From positions 1 through 8,038 of the forward strand of contig CALPMD020000045.1 of the NCBI GenBank assembly GCA_943324575.2: a DNA stretch of 8,038 nucleotides, given 5' to 3'. The notes beneath the pieces are model-generated. The model saw nothing but the letters and a program-made list of their open reading frames with translations. It was not told the DNA's origin and searched no databases. Both the position numbers and the translations under genes were made by a program. Positions 1 to 6,976 of the stretch are shown here, one piece after another. Within the stretch, counting starts at the first letter, position 1, and each line of letters starts with the position of its first letter. The stretch comes from Akkermansia muciniphila (GTDB taxonomy: Bacteria; Verrucomicrobiota; Verrucomicrobiia; Verrucomicrobiales; Akkermansiaceae).

Positions 1-65
1 ATGAGGGGCAGATGAACGATTTGCAGAAATTCGAGATTCCCAGCCGGGAGGAAGCGCCTCGCTAA
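1..65 (+). CDS. C-terminal tail of an unidentified upstream gene (partial)
   Basis: A plus-strand frame runs open from the left edge (first full codon at base 3) through 20 sense codons to a TAA at 63-65. The visible residues are hydrophilic and charged and end in EIPSREEAPR. Nothing here is diagnostic, so no function can be assigned. The direction matches murJ, which begins 78 bases later, so the two could be co-transcribed. The other two plus-strand frames hit stops within the first 15 bases. The call rests only on an open frame of 20 codons at the edge, so it may not be a real gene end. Confidence 0.35.
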   Translation, partial: EGQMNDLQKFEIPSREEAPR

Positions 66-143
66 TTGTCGAACTGAGCAGCGGGGCAATGACACACGAA
101 TCCTGAAGAAGAACCCGCGTCTTTCCAGCCTCCAAATAATCTA

Positions 144-1739
144 ATGTCCGCCAAAGCCACTGGGAAAGTCAGCGCTGCTGTGATGGCCAGTCGCATCCTC
201 GGCCTAGCGCGCGAGGTCATGTTCACCACGATCTTCGGCGCAGGTGCCGCACTGGATTGTTTTCAGCTGGCATTCCGCGTCCCCAACTTGCTGCGCGATT
301 TGTTCGCCGAAGGCGCGCTCTCTCAAGCGTTTGTCACCACGTTTTCCAAAAAGCTAAAGTCCGAAGGCGAGGAATCCGCGTGGGAGCTGGCGAATAAGAT
401 GATGACGCTGGCCGCGGTTTTCATGAGCCTCGTCACGCTTGTCGGCGTCTTCGCGGCACCTTGGATTGTCGACCTCCTCACCGTATTGGCACGCAGCGAC
501 AACAGCAGTCGCGTTTACAGCCCAGAGAACATCGCCCTCACCGTGACCATGGTCCGCGTGATGTATCCTTTCATCCTGTTAGTATCTTTAGCGGCGTTGG
601 TGATGGGCATGTTAAATGCCAAAAGCGTGTTTGGCATTCCCGCACTGTCGTCTTGTTTTTTCAATATCGGCTCGATGGTGGGTGGCGCGGCCATCGGCTA
701 CTGGATGGATCCTGCGTGGGGTCCGCGCAGTCTGATCGGGTTTTCCATTGGCGTGGTCATCGGCGGCTTGGCGCAGCTCGTTTGCCAGTTCCCTGCCTTG
801 TCGCGGGCGGGCTATCGCTTCGCCGCAAATTTCCAGTGGCGCGATCCCGGCGTGCGGCAAATTTTGCGACTGATGGGTCCTGCCGTCATTTCATCCTCTG
901 TCGTTCAAATCAACGTGGTGGTAAACTCGATGTTCGCCGTGCACGTCGGCGCGGGGGCGGTTAGCTGGCTCAATTGCGCGTTTCGTTTGATGCAGTTGCC
1001 GATCGGAATTTTCGGCGTCGCGGTGGCTACGGTCACTCTGCCCGCGCTCTCACGGGCGGCCATCGGCGGAATTTCCGCGGACTTCGGGCCCACCCTTTCG
1101 AAGGGCTTGCGGTTGGTCGCGTTCCTCGTCATCCCCTCGACGATCGGCTTGGCGGTGTTGGCAGAGCCGATTATCAGCGTCATTTACGAACACGGCCACT
1201 TCACCCCCCACCAACGCATGGAAACAGCGCTGGCTCTGCGAGCTTATGGCTACGGCCTCGTGTTTTACGCAGCACTCAAAGTCCTGCAACCCGCGTTTTA
1301 TGCCATCGATAAACGTTGGTTCCCGATGTTGGTCAGTTTCCTCGCACTTGGCATCAATCTCGGTTTCAACTACCTATTTGTCTATGTCTTCAAATGGGGG
1401 CACGAGTCCTTAGCCCTAACGACTAGTATCTCAGCCTCGGTGAATTTCCTGCTGCTGTTTTTCGCCATGCGAAAGTTCGCGGGGGACCTCGACGGCGGCG
1501 CGCTGTTATTGCTGCTTGGCAAACTGGCCCTAGCCGGTGCGCTGATGGCGGGTGCATGCATGGTCGCCAATCGATTTCTCTTCTACGATCTCGCACATCT
1601 TCGATTCTCGCTCAAACTGATTGAGCTAGGCCTAACCATCGCCGTTGCATCATTCGTGTATTTCGTCGCCGCGAAACTCCTGCGCGTTGCTGAAGCCCAA
1701 GAGGCGCTCGGCATGATGACGCGTAAGTTCCGGCGCTGA
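144..1739 (+). CDS. murJ: MurJ lipid II flippase (MviN family)
   Basis: Integral inner-membrane protein of the MOP exporter superfamily that flips the peptidoglycan precursor lipid II from the cytoplasmic to the periplasmic face. At 531 residues it has the usual family length (about 510-530). Alternating hydrophobic segments cover nearly the whole chain, as expected for about 14 membrane helices. The N-terminal signature is clear: ASRILGLARE at 15-24, then FGAGAALD at 31-38 and RVPNLLRDLFAEGALSQAF at 45-63. R17, R23, D38 and R51 line up with E. coli R18, R24, D39 and R52, charged residues of the central cavity needed for activity. RLMQLPIGIFG at 281-291 probably carries the equivalent of E. 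coli R270. The ATG at 144 gives the expected N-terminus immediately before the first helix; no Shine-Dalgarno is visible. Intact and unambiguous in family; the flippase role is taken from characterised homologues. Confidence 0.95.
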   Translation: MSAKATGKVSAAVMASRILGLAREVMFTTIFGAGAALDCFQLAFRVPNLLRDLFAEGALSQAFVTTFSKKLKSEGEESAWELANKMMTLAAVFMSLVTLVGVFAAPWIVDLLTVLARSDNSSRVYSPENIALTVTMVRVMYPFILLVSLAALVMGMLNAKSVFGIPALSSCFFNIGSMVGGAAIGYWMDPAWGPRSLIGFSIGVVIGGLAQLVCQFPALSRAGYRFAANFQWRDPGVRQILRLMGPAVISSSVVQINVVVNSMFAVHVGAGAVSWLNCAFRLMQLPIGIFGVAVATVTLPALSRAAIGGISADFGPTLSKGLRLVAFLVIPSTIGLAVLAEPIISVIYEHGHFTPHQRMETALALRAYGYGLVFYAALKVLQPAFYAIDKRWFPMLVSFLALGINLGFNYLFVYVFKWGHESLALTTSISASVNFLLLFFAMRKFAGDLDGGALLLLLGKLALAGALMAGACMVANRFLFYDLAHLRFSLKLIELGLTIAVASFVYFVAAKLLRVAEAQEALGMMTRKFRR

Positions 1740-1758
1740 GTCTTCTCCGATTGGAGTG

Positions 1759-1772
1759 CGGACTTCAGTCCG
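1759..1772. repeat. Small hairpin 20 bases after murJ
   Basis: CGGACTTCAGTCCG is an inverted repeat with five to six paired bases around a two- to four-base loop. It lies between the murJ stop (1739) and the stop codon of the minus-strand VapBC relic (1773-1775), so it sits between convergent genes. There is no T-run after it, which argues against a strong intrinsic terminator. Its left flank (GGAGTG) has no matching CACTCC on the right, so it may be a truncated copy of a longer interspersed palindrome; that is inference. Confidence 0.4.
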
Positions 1773-1907
1773 TTAAATCGGCAGCACTGGGATCAAATAA
1801 GCATCGGGAATACCTTGGTCGAATGTGGCCAGTAAAACCCCATGACGCTTCGCCAAACCGGTGAAATGGGCTTCGTCGTCGTTCACTTTGAAAGTGATCG
1901 TCTTCAT
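1773..1907 (-). pseudogene. VapB-VapC toxin-antitoxin relic: antitoxin start fused in frame to PIN-toxin end
   Basis: A 44-codon minus-strand ORF runs from ATG at 1907 to TAA at 1773. Its first 13 or so residues, MKTITFKVNDDEA, look like the beginning of a VapB-type antitoxin (the beta strand and start of the first helix of a ribbon-helix-helix protein). The following residues, GLAKRHGVLLATFDQGIP then AYLIP, look like the last helix and strand of a PIN-domain VapC toxin, where an xLAxxHGxxLATFDxxI pattern is common. The rest of the antitoxin and most of the toxin, including its early catalytic acidic residues, are absent. The simplest reading is an internal deletion of about 170 codons' worth of a vapBC operon that left an in-frame join near 1862-1871. 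It cannot encode a working PIN nuclease. Both halves are recognised from pattern memory without a search, and the ORF could instead be an unrelated small gene. Confidence 0.6.
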
Positions 1908-1910
1908 GAT

Positions 1911-1925
1911 TAATACCGTAATACC
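1911..1925. repeat. Tandem 7-bp direct repeat before the VapBC relic start
   Basis: TAATACC occurs twice, at 1911-1917 and 1919-1925, separated by one G. Read on the minus strand it is GGTATTA twice, 4 to 18 bases upstream of the relic ATG. It could be part of an old promoter or operator, or simple chance. Confidence 0.3.
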
Positions 1926-1930
1926 CGAAG

Positions 1931-1946
1931 CGGTAGAATTCTACCG
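1931..1946. promoter_or_regulatory. Perfect 16-bp palindrome, candidate VapB operator
   Basis: CGGTAGAATTCTACCG is identical to its own reverse complement over all 16 bases. Its near edge lies 23 bases upstream of the relic ATG at 1907. VapB-type antitoxins commonly repress their own operon through inverted repeats in this position, so a surviving operator is a reasonable inference. The centre has no loop, which fits a dimeric protein-binding site better than an RNA hairpin. It could also have served the end of the neighbouring minus-strand gene (stop at 1978). Confidence 0.45.
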
Positions 1947-1977
1947 AATTATCTCCCCTACGGGCGGAGCGGCTCGC

Positions 1978-3132
1978 TTACTTCAGCTCACGACGCATCT
2001 CGACGATGCCATCGCGAATCTCAAAAGCGGAGCTGCGGAGCTGCTCCAAAGCGGCCTGCCGTTCGGGATCGCGTTCTAACTCGATCAGAAGCTGGCAGGC
2101 ACCCACCGCCTCATTCAGCCAATTGAGGCAGCGCTTGAGAATCGCCAGCACAAATCCGGTTTCGGGTTCGTAGCCGTCACTGCCTTCATAGAGCGCACCC
2201 GCGAGTTTGCCACTCACTTGCAGGAGATTATTCACCAGTTGATAGGCTGGCGTGCCTGGCCCAGCATCGCGTTCCACCAGATCCATCGCCCGCATCGCGA
2301 GCTCTTGGGCCTTGGCCTGCAGAGGGTGATCATCGCGCTTGCTTGAAAAACCGTCCTCGTCTTCATCCTCGTCATATTCCAAGGATTCGTCCGATTCGTA
2401 ATCAAAGCCCTCTTCATCCGCCTCGTCCTGGTCTGCCAATGCATCCAGCAAGCCGTCCCAGCCCATGACAAAGGCTTCCTTTTGTTCGCAGTCCACGTCT
2501 TCGACGTACTTTTCCAGCACCTCCTGATACGCCTCCGTGAGACGGTCGGATTCCTTCAAGCGCTCTTCCCAAGCATACTCGTCCAACTCGGTTGCGGCAT
2601 TCTGATCGGCTCCTTGGGACTCACTGCGGCCGATCACCTGCGCCATGAAATCCCGCATGGAATTCATATTCGCAAGCTTTTGGGCATTCTCCGCATCCTC
2701 GTCCATTTCCCACTCGTGCGGGGAAATCGTCAGTGCAAAGTTAGCCGATTCGATCACCACCCGGCCGTTGATCTCGCTGAACCACTCCAGATAGAGCGTA
2801 TTGCGCCACTCAAAAGGGATTTCCTGTTTGAGGTCAAAGAGGTCCTGAAGTTCCTCTTCATCCACCGTTGGCACACGTCTACGAAGTGAGGCCGTCATGT
2901 CGCCGATGATCCCCAGTTGATCCATATCGAGCGACTCTGAGTCCGGCAGGGCTTTGGGTGCAGGATTCTCAAACTGCAAACGCGTGCCAGCCAGATCCCG
3001 CCAGCAATCGCCATTCAGGGACAAGATCAGAGGCTCGTCTCGATCCAGCAGCCAGATGTGGCCCGTCGTGTGCCCCTCGACGGTATTGTCAATTTCGCCC
3101 TGAACTACGGCGTCTTCGATCCTCCATGCCAT
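1978..3132 (-). CDS. Uncharacterised acidic protein, 384 residues
   Basis: I do not recognise a named domain. The frame is open to a TTG at 3162, but the ATG at 3132 gives a natural start (MAWRIEDAVV) and is preferred. The protein is soluble: no signal peptide or membrane helix is visible. Residues 1-58 form a compact-looking beta-rich block (QGEIDNTVEGHTTGHIWL, then DEPLILSLNGDCWRDLAG, ending RLQFENP), which recalls conserved hypothetical proteins of Verrucomicrobiota and Planctomycetes. Residues 100-145 look like a second folded block. Residues 185-220 are helical and charged. A strongly acidic, low-complexity stretch lies at 234-261, followed by a helical C-terminal part (272-384) with a conserved-looking LKRCLNWLNEAVGAC. 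It follows ilvN on the same strand after a 97-base gap, so co-transcription is possible but unproven. No function is claimed. Confidence 0.8.
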   Translation of the reverse strand: MAWRIEDAVVQGEIDNTVEGHTTGHIWLLDRDEPLILSLNGDCWRDLAGTRLQFENPAPKALPDSESLDMDQLGIIGDMTASLRRRVPTVDEEELQDLFDLKQEIPFEWRNTLYLEWFSEINGRVVIESANFALTISPHEWEMDEDAENAQKLANMNSMRDFMAQVIGRSESQGADQNAATELDEYAWEERLKESDRLTEAYQEVLEKYVEDVDCEQKEAFVMGWDGLLDALADQDEADEEGFDYESDESLEYDEDEDEDGFSSKRDDHPLQAKAQELAMRAMDLVERDAGPGTPAYQLVNNLLQVSGKLAGALYEGSDGYEPETGFVLAILKRCLNWLNEAVGACQLLIELERDPERQAALEQLRSSAFEIRDGIVEMRRELK

Positions 3133-3229
3133 GATGATGATTTTCGACAATACCAAGGCCAACCGTCAAGCTAGCGTCTTGATGGAGTTATTTGGCAAGG
3201 CAGTTCCAGCAGATCGGACAAAGTCAAAA

Positions 3230-3775
3230 TCAAGTCGGTTGTTCGCCTCGGGCCATGACGACCTTGCCGGTGCGAACGGTCTCGATGATGTTAAACTGCG
3301 AGAACATGCCAATCGCCGCGTCGATCTTTGGACTGTCGCCATTGAGCATGACGATCATCGACGTCGGGGTAAGATCGACGGTTTTGCCAGAGAAATGCTC
3401 GGTGATTTGAAGGGCCATCGAGCGCTCGGTTGGCGAGCACTGGATCTTGATGAGAATCATCTCCTTGGTCACCGAGTTGTCCGAGGTGTGCTCGAAGCAA
3501 TGGATGACGTCGATGAGCTTGCCGACCTGCATGATGATCTGCGAGAGGCCTTCCGGATCGCCGGAAATGCCAATGGTCATGCGGGAGAAGTTGGCATTGC
3601 GGCCTTCGGAGACGACGAGGGAATCGATATTGAATCCGCGGCGCGAGAAGACTTGGCAAATCCGCATCAGGACGCCTGGCTCGTTACTCACCAGCACCGA
3701 GAGGGTGTGGCTAGGGCCGTGCGCCAGCGATGGGGCGGCGACAGGCGTGTCTGTCGTGATGATGGTCTTGGACAT
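3230..3775 (-). CDS. ilvN: Acetolactate synthase small (regulatory) subunit
   Basis: Regulatory subunit of acetohydroxyacid synthase, which stimulates the catalytic subunit and confers feedback inhibition by valine. The 181-residue chain carries an ACT domain at about 23-95 (HTLSVLVSNEPGVLMRICQVF, with RRGFNIDSL following) and a C-terminal small-subunit domain at about 104-178 (TKEMILIKIQ through GKVVMARGE). N31, G34 and N49 align with E. coli IlvH N11, G14 and N29, positions at the valine-binding interface, so valine control is expected. It has about 20 more N-terminal residues than E. coli IlvH, polar and probably disordered. The ATG at 3775 lies 51 bases after the ilvB stop, giving the classical ilvB-ilvN order. 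No Shine-Dalgarno is visible. The symbol ilvH would be equally valid. Confidence 0.93.
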   Translation of the reverse strand: MSKTIITTDTPVAAPSLAHGPSHTLSVLVSNEPGVLMRICQVFSRRGFNIDSLVVSEGRNANFSRMTIGISGDPEGLSQIIMQVGKLIDVIHCFEHTSDNSVTKEMILIKIQCSPTERSMALQITEHFSGKTVDLTPTSMIVMLNGDSPKIDAAIGMFSQFNIIETVRTGKVVMARGEQPT

Positions 3776-3826
3776 AGAGGTCGAAATTCTAAATTTGATA
3801 TACTAACGGAATGTAATCTGAACGGA

Positions 3827-5554
3827 TCACGTGGAACCGACGGGCTTGGCCATCTTGGTTTTAGGCGCTTCGGTGATCATATCTTCGAGCGAGGCACCTG
3901 CAGGGATCATCGGGAAGACGTTGTCGGTCTTGACGCACTCGGCATGGATCAGGATTGGCCCGTCGTTGTAGGCAAGGGCTTTTTCCAGCATGCGGGTGAC
4001 GTCCGCCGGACGCTTGATGTGCACGGAAGGGATGCCATAGGCACCGGCTAACTTGCAGAAGTCGGGGTTGCCGATGAGGTCCACGCCCGAGGTGCGGTCG
4101 TCATAGAATAACTCCTGCCACTGGCGGACCATGCCGAGGTAGTGGTTGTTGAGCACGACGATTTTGATCGGCAGCTTGTGGATCTGCGCAGTGGCGAGTT
4201 CGAACAAGGTCATTTGGAATCCGCCATCGCCCGAGATCGAGATGACGGTCTTGTCCGGGCAGGCGAGCTGCGCACCGATGGCAGCAGGGAAGCCGAAGCC
4301 CATGGTGCCGGCACCGCCGGAGGAGAGCCAATGGAAGGACTCGTGGTTCTTATAGAACTGCGCCGCCCACATCTGATGCTGGCCGACGTCAGTGGAGACG
4401 ATGGCTTTGCCTTCGGTGAGCTGATAGAGTTCGTCGATCACCTGCTGCATCCGCAGGCCGCCTTGTTTTTTATAACTGAGCGGGAACTTCTTCTTGTAAC
4501 CATCCAGCTTGGCGAGCCACTCGCCAGTTTCCAGCGCGCCGACCTTTTCGTTGATTTCGGAGAGCGCAGCCTTGGCATCGCCGACGATCTCAACGTCGGG
4601 ACGGATCATCTTGCCCATTTCCGCAGGGTCGATGTCGATGTGGATGATGTGGGCCGTGGTACAGAATTTCGACGGTTGTCCGATGATGCGGTCGTCGAAG
4701 CGTGAGCCGACGTTGAGGAGCAAATCGCACTCGACCATCGCCTTGTTGGCATAAGCAGTGCCGTGCATGCCAAGCATGCCGAGCGAGAGCGGGTGGGTTT
4801 CTGGGAAAACACCTTTGCCTAGCAGAGTCGTCGTGACTGGGCAGCCGAGAGTTTCGGCGAGGTGAAGCAGTTCCTTGTCAGCACGGGCGATCATGCAGCC
4901 TTGGCCGGCGAGGATCACGGGGCGCTTGGCCTTGGCGATCAGGTCGGCGGCTTGTTTCACCGACTTGCTGCAGATGTTGAAAGTGGTGGTCGGGTCGTAA
5001 CCGGGGAGGTTGAAGTCGGGGTTCATGTCGCCCGAAAACGGTCCTTGGGAGATGTCCTTCGGGATGTCGATGAGCACGGGACCGGGGCGACCGGTGGTCG
5101 CGATGTGATAGGCCTCGCGGGCGATCCGCGGCAGGGCGTTGGTGTCCTTCACCAAATAGTTGTGTTTCACCACGGGGATCGTGATGCCGAAAATGTCAGC
5201 TTCTTGGAATGCGTCCTTGCCGAGCATCCACGTGACCGTCTGGCCGCAGATCACCAGCATCGGCACGGAATCCATCATCGCGGTCATCAGGCCGGTGACT
5301 GTATTGCCAGCACCCGGGCCGGAAGTCACCAACACTGCGGCTGGACGACCCGTGGCACGGGCGTAACCGTCAGCCATGTGCACAGCACCTTGTTCGTGGC
5401 GGACGAGGATGAACTTCATCTTCGTTTTAACGGTTTCTAGCGCGTCGAAAATCGGGATCGCCGCTCCGCCGGAGTAGCCAAAGATGTATTCGATCCCGAG
5501 GTCATCGAGAGTTTTGATGAGCGCTTGCGCGCCGTCCATTTGATTTTTACTCAT
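3827..5554 (-). CDS. ilvB: Acetolactate synthase large (catalytic) subunit
   Basis: Thiamine-diphosphate enzyme that condenses two pyruvates to 2-acetolactate, or pyruvate with 2-oxobutyrate to 2-aceto-2-hydroxybutyrate, the first common step to valine, leucine and isoleucine. At 575 residues it has the normal length and the three-domain order. E54 in [16 protein letters not shown] is the cofactor-activating glutamate. TSGPGAGN (77-84) and KDAFQE (113-118) belong to the active-site and FAD regions. GDGGFQ through LNN (442-470) is the thiamine-diphosphate/Mg signature. W479 matches plant W574. The frame is open upstream to 5713, but the ATG at 5554 gives the standard N-terminus ([16 protein letters not shown]). 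The usual FGYPGG is FGYSGG, and the loop 105-112 (GQ-like QTVTWMLG) lacks the common proline. It heads a minus-strand group with ilvN. Catabolic AlsS-type enzymes are unlikely, given the adjacent small subunit. Confidence 0.95.
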   Translation of the reverse strand: MSKNQMDGAQALIKTLDDLGIEYIFGYSGGAAIPIFDALETVKTKMKFILVRHEQGAVHMADGYARATGRPAAVLVTSGPGAGNTVTGLMTAMMDSVPMLVICGQTVTWMLGKDAFQEADIFGITIPVVKHNYLVKDTNALPRIAREAYHIATTGRPGPVLIDIPKDISQGPFSGDMNPDFNLPGYDPTTTFNICSKSVKQAADLIAKAKRPVILAGQGCMIARADKELLHLAETLGCPVTTTLLGKGVFPETHPLSLGMLGMHGTAYANKAMVECDLLLNVGSRFDDRIIGQPSKFCTTAHIIHIDIDPAEMGKMIRPDVEIVGDAKAALSEINEKVGALETGEWLAKLDGYKKKFPLSYKKQGGLRMQQVIDELYQLTEGKAIVSTDVGQHQMWAAQFYKNHESFHWLSSGGAGTMGFGFPAAIGAQLACPDKTVISISGDGGFQMTLFELATAQIHKLPIKIVVLNNHYLGMVRQWQELFYDDRTSGVDLIGNPDFCKLAGAYGIPSVHIKRPADVTRMLEKALAYNDGPILIHAECVKTDNVFPMIPAGASLEDMITEAPKTKMAKPVGST

Positions 5555-5639
5555 AAAGATGGGGTCTGACGGCCGAAACGTGCCCAATCCGAAGGGACGA
5601 ATCAATGAAAACTTCACGATTATCTCTAACTTTACGCAT
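5547..5639 (-). other. Possible 30-codon upstream ORF overlapping the ilvB start
   Basis: An ATG at 5639 opens a 30-codon minus-strand frame that closes with TAA at 5547-5549, overlapping the first eight bases of ilvB in a different frame. Such an overlap could couple translation to ilvB. The peptide (beginning [10 protein letters not shown]) is not rich in isoleucine, leucine or valine codons, so it is not a textbook attenuation leader peptide. No ribosome-binding site is seen. It may be chance. Confidence 0.15.
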
Positions 5640-5833
5640 AAAAATGGAATCCCGATCAAAAAGTTAGCCGATTTTAGGACAAAAGGCACTCTCGAGCACT
5701 GACACATCTTCAAAGATAGAAAATCAGCATGCGCATCACCTTGGTGTCGCAGGAAGTGGCATTACATGGCAGGATCCGTAGCTTTCTCGGATTGCTCCCA
5801 CCGATTTTCCCGACAAGATCTGCTCCGTACACG
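5555..5833. promoter_or_regulatory. Divergent control region between ilvB and the TonB-like operon
   Basis: This 279-base strip separates two divergent gene groups and must hold both promoters unless the longer open frames are used. It is more AT-rich than the flanking genes, especially at about 5600-5725. On the minus strand, TAAAAT at 5676-5671 is a plausible -10 element for ilvB, but no good -35 lies at the right distance. I see no convincing sigma-70 pair for the plus strand, no riboswitch, no T-box and no strong terminator hairpin. Confidence 0.35.
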
Positions 5834-6967
5834 ATGTTAACGTTGAATCCCCATAAGCACCACGACGGTCGTCTCTGGATGATTGCCTTTGGGCTGTCGC
5901 TACTGACCAACATCGTCATCGTGGCAATCTTGGGTTTTGCGGCGCTGAATTCTCAGATTTTCCAGCAGAAAACCAAGCCTTCAACACCAATCCCGATCGA
6001 GACTATGGTAACGATCTTCCCAGATCTGGTCGCGGCCAACCCAAGCGCTGCACAAGCGCTGCCAGCCACGGCATCCGCACACAAATCTCGATTTGCGAGA
6101 ACCAGCGAGGATCAAGCCGCGCCGACGCCAACAAACGCGGCTTTCATCGGTGAAAGGAACACTCGCGCCACCAGCGACCGCGCCCCGAATTCCGAAGCTT
6201 CTCCTTTGCCTTCGCAGTCAGGCATCGCTCCCAAGGACGAATCGGACATTGAGACGACGGAGAGCCGCTATCAGGAAGGTAAATCCGCGAACCCTCCGGC
6301 CGACAGGCCCGCCATGGAGTCCCCAACACCCGCGCGTCCTGAAATGGCTGCGACAGAAAAGCCAAAACTCACCACACCTATAGCACCCAGCAGCCCGTCA
6401 CCGCGGCGGGAGAAATTGTTAGACGGCCCCAATCCCGTGGACGTTCCCATCCCCAAGGAAACGGCGGTAAATTCTGAAACCAAAGCGCCTCAGGAAACCA
6501 AGATTGCAACCGAGCCATTGCCTTCACCCTCGCCTCCTTCACCTCCTAAAGTCACCCAGCCACCAGTGGTGAAGCCTCCCCCAACTCCCGAAGCCAAGGG
6601 ATTCCAGCGCAAGACCGCCATGGTTGGCTCGATCTCGCGCACAGGCCGCAGCGCGCTCGATGTCGCAGATTCGCCACTCGGTCGCTTCCAGGCCCTCGTC
6701 AGTCGCGCCGTCGAACAGGAATGGCAGCGCAACTGCGTTCGGCACCGGGATTTTATCACGCCGGGATTCCTAACCGTGCGGTTCTTCGTCGAGCCTAACG
6801 GCCACGTTCGCACCGTCCAGTTTGTCGGCGAAATGGAAACGGGTGAAGTGCAAAAAGGATTTACCCTGAACGCGATCCGCGACGCCGAGATTCCCGCCAT
6901 GCCCGCAGTCTTAAAAAAAGAATTCGCCAAAGAACCGCTCGAACTTATTTTCAACTTCTACTTCTAA
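5834..6967 (+). CDS. TonB-like energy transducer with proline-rich linker
   Basis: Inner-membrane anchored periplasmic protein expected to pass proton-motive energy from ExbB-ExbD to outer-membrane transporters. Residues 1-13 are a short cytoplasmic end and 14-38 form one membrane helix (LWMIAFGLSLLTNIVIVAIL). A long Pro/Ser/Thr/Ala/Lys-rich periplasmic span (about 45-255) follows, with PPSPPK- and PPPTPE-type runs near its end. The C-terminal domain, about 262-377, carries VSRAVEQEWQRN, then TVRFFVEPNGHV and a final LELIFNFYF, in the pattern of TonB/TolA C-terminal domains. The frame is open from an ATG at 5729, which would add 35 residues before the helix; the ATG at 5834 places the helix near the N-terminus as in TonB and is preferred. 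exbB starts nine bases after its stop. A TolA-like role is the main alternative. Sequence identity to E. coli TonB is low by eye. Confidence 0.8.
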   Translation: MLTLNPHKHHDGRLWMIAFGLSLLTNIVIVAILGFAALNSQIFQQKTKPSTPIPIETMVTIFPDLVAANPSAAQALPATASAHKSRFARTSEDQAAPTPTNAAFIGERNTRATSDRAPNSEASPLPSQSGIAPKDESDIETTESRYQEGKSANPPADRPAMESPTPARPEMAATEKPKLTTPIAPSSPSPRREKLLDGPNPVDVPIPKETAVNSETKAPQETKIATEPLPSPSPPSPPKVTQPPVVKPPPTPEAKGFQRKTAMVGSISRTGRSALDVADSPLGRFQALVSRAVEQEWQRNCVRHRDFITPGFLTVRFFVEPNGHVRTVQFVGEMETGEVQKGFTLNAIRDAEIPAMPAVLKKEFAKEPLELIFNFYF

Positions 6968-6976
6968 CAAACCATC

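Noticed and set aside
461..964. Plus-strand open frame of 167 codons within murJ
   Set aside because: Out-of-frame shadow, rich in R, H and G, with no recognisable features, fully inside an intact murJ.
1861..2079. Plus-strand 72-codon open frame across the intergenic strip
   Set aside because: It overlaps both the VapBC relic and the end of the acidic protein on the opposite strand; its 3' half is antisense to coding sequence and no family resemblance is seen.
3133..3229. Possible terminator or promoter in the gap between ilvN and the acidic protein
   Set aside because: The only inverted repeat seen (TCAAG at 3166-3170 with CTTGA at 3178-3182) is a weak five-base stem with a seven-base loop and no T-run. 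No clear promoter pair is visible.
3131..4051. Long plus-strand open frame (306 codons) across ilvN and the end of ilvB
   Set aside because: It lies antisense to two clearly conserved genes, its translation is rich in R, D, G and H with no domain pattern, and it crosses their gene boundary. It is a shadow frame.
4142..5440. Plus-strand open frames of 187 and 192 codons (4142-4705 and 4862-5440) inside ilvB
   Set aside because: Both are antisense to the conserved catalytic subunit and have compositions typical of reverse-complement shadows of a GC-rich gene.
5710..5919. Minus-strand 69-codon open frame between ilvB and the TonB-like gene
   Set aside because: It overlaps the start and membrane helix of the TonB-like gene on the opposite strand, and shows no motif or conserved-looking segment.
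6000..6600. Proline- and serine-rich stretch considered as a repeat array
   Set aside because: The DNA has no regular repeat unit; the bias reflects the amino-acid composition of the TonB-like linker.
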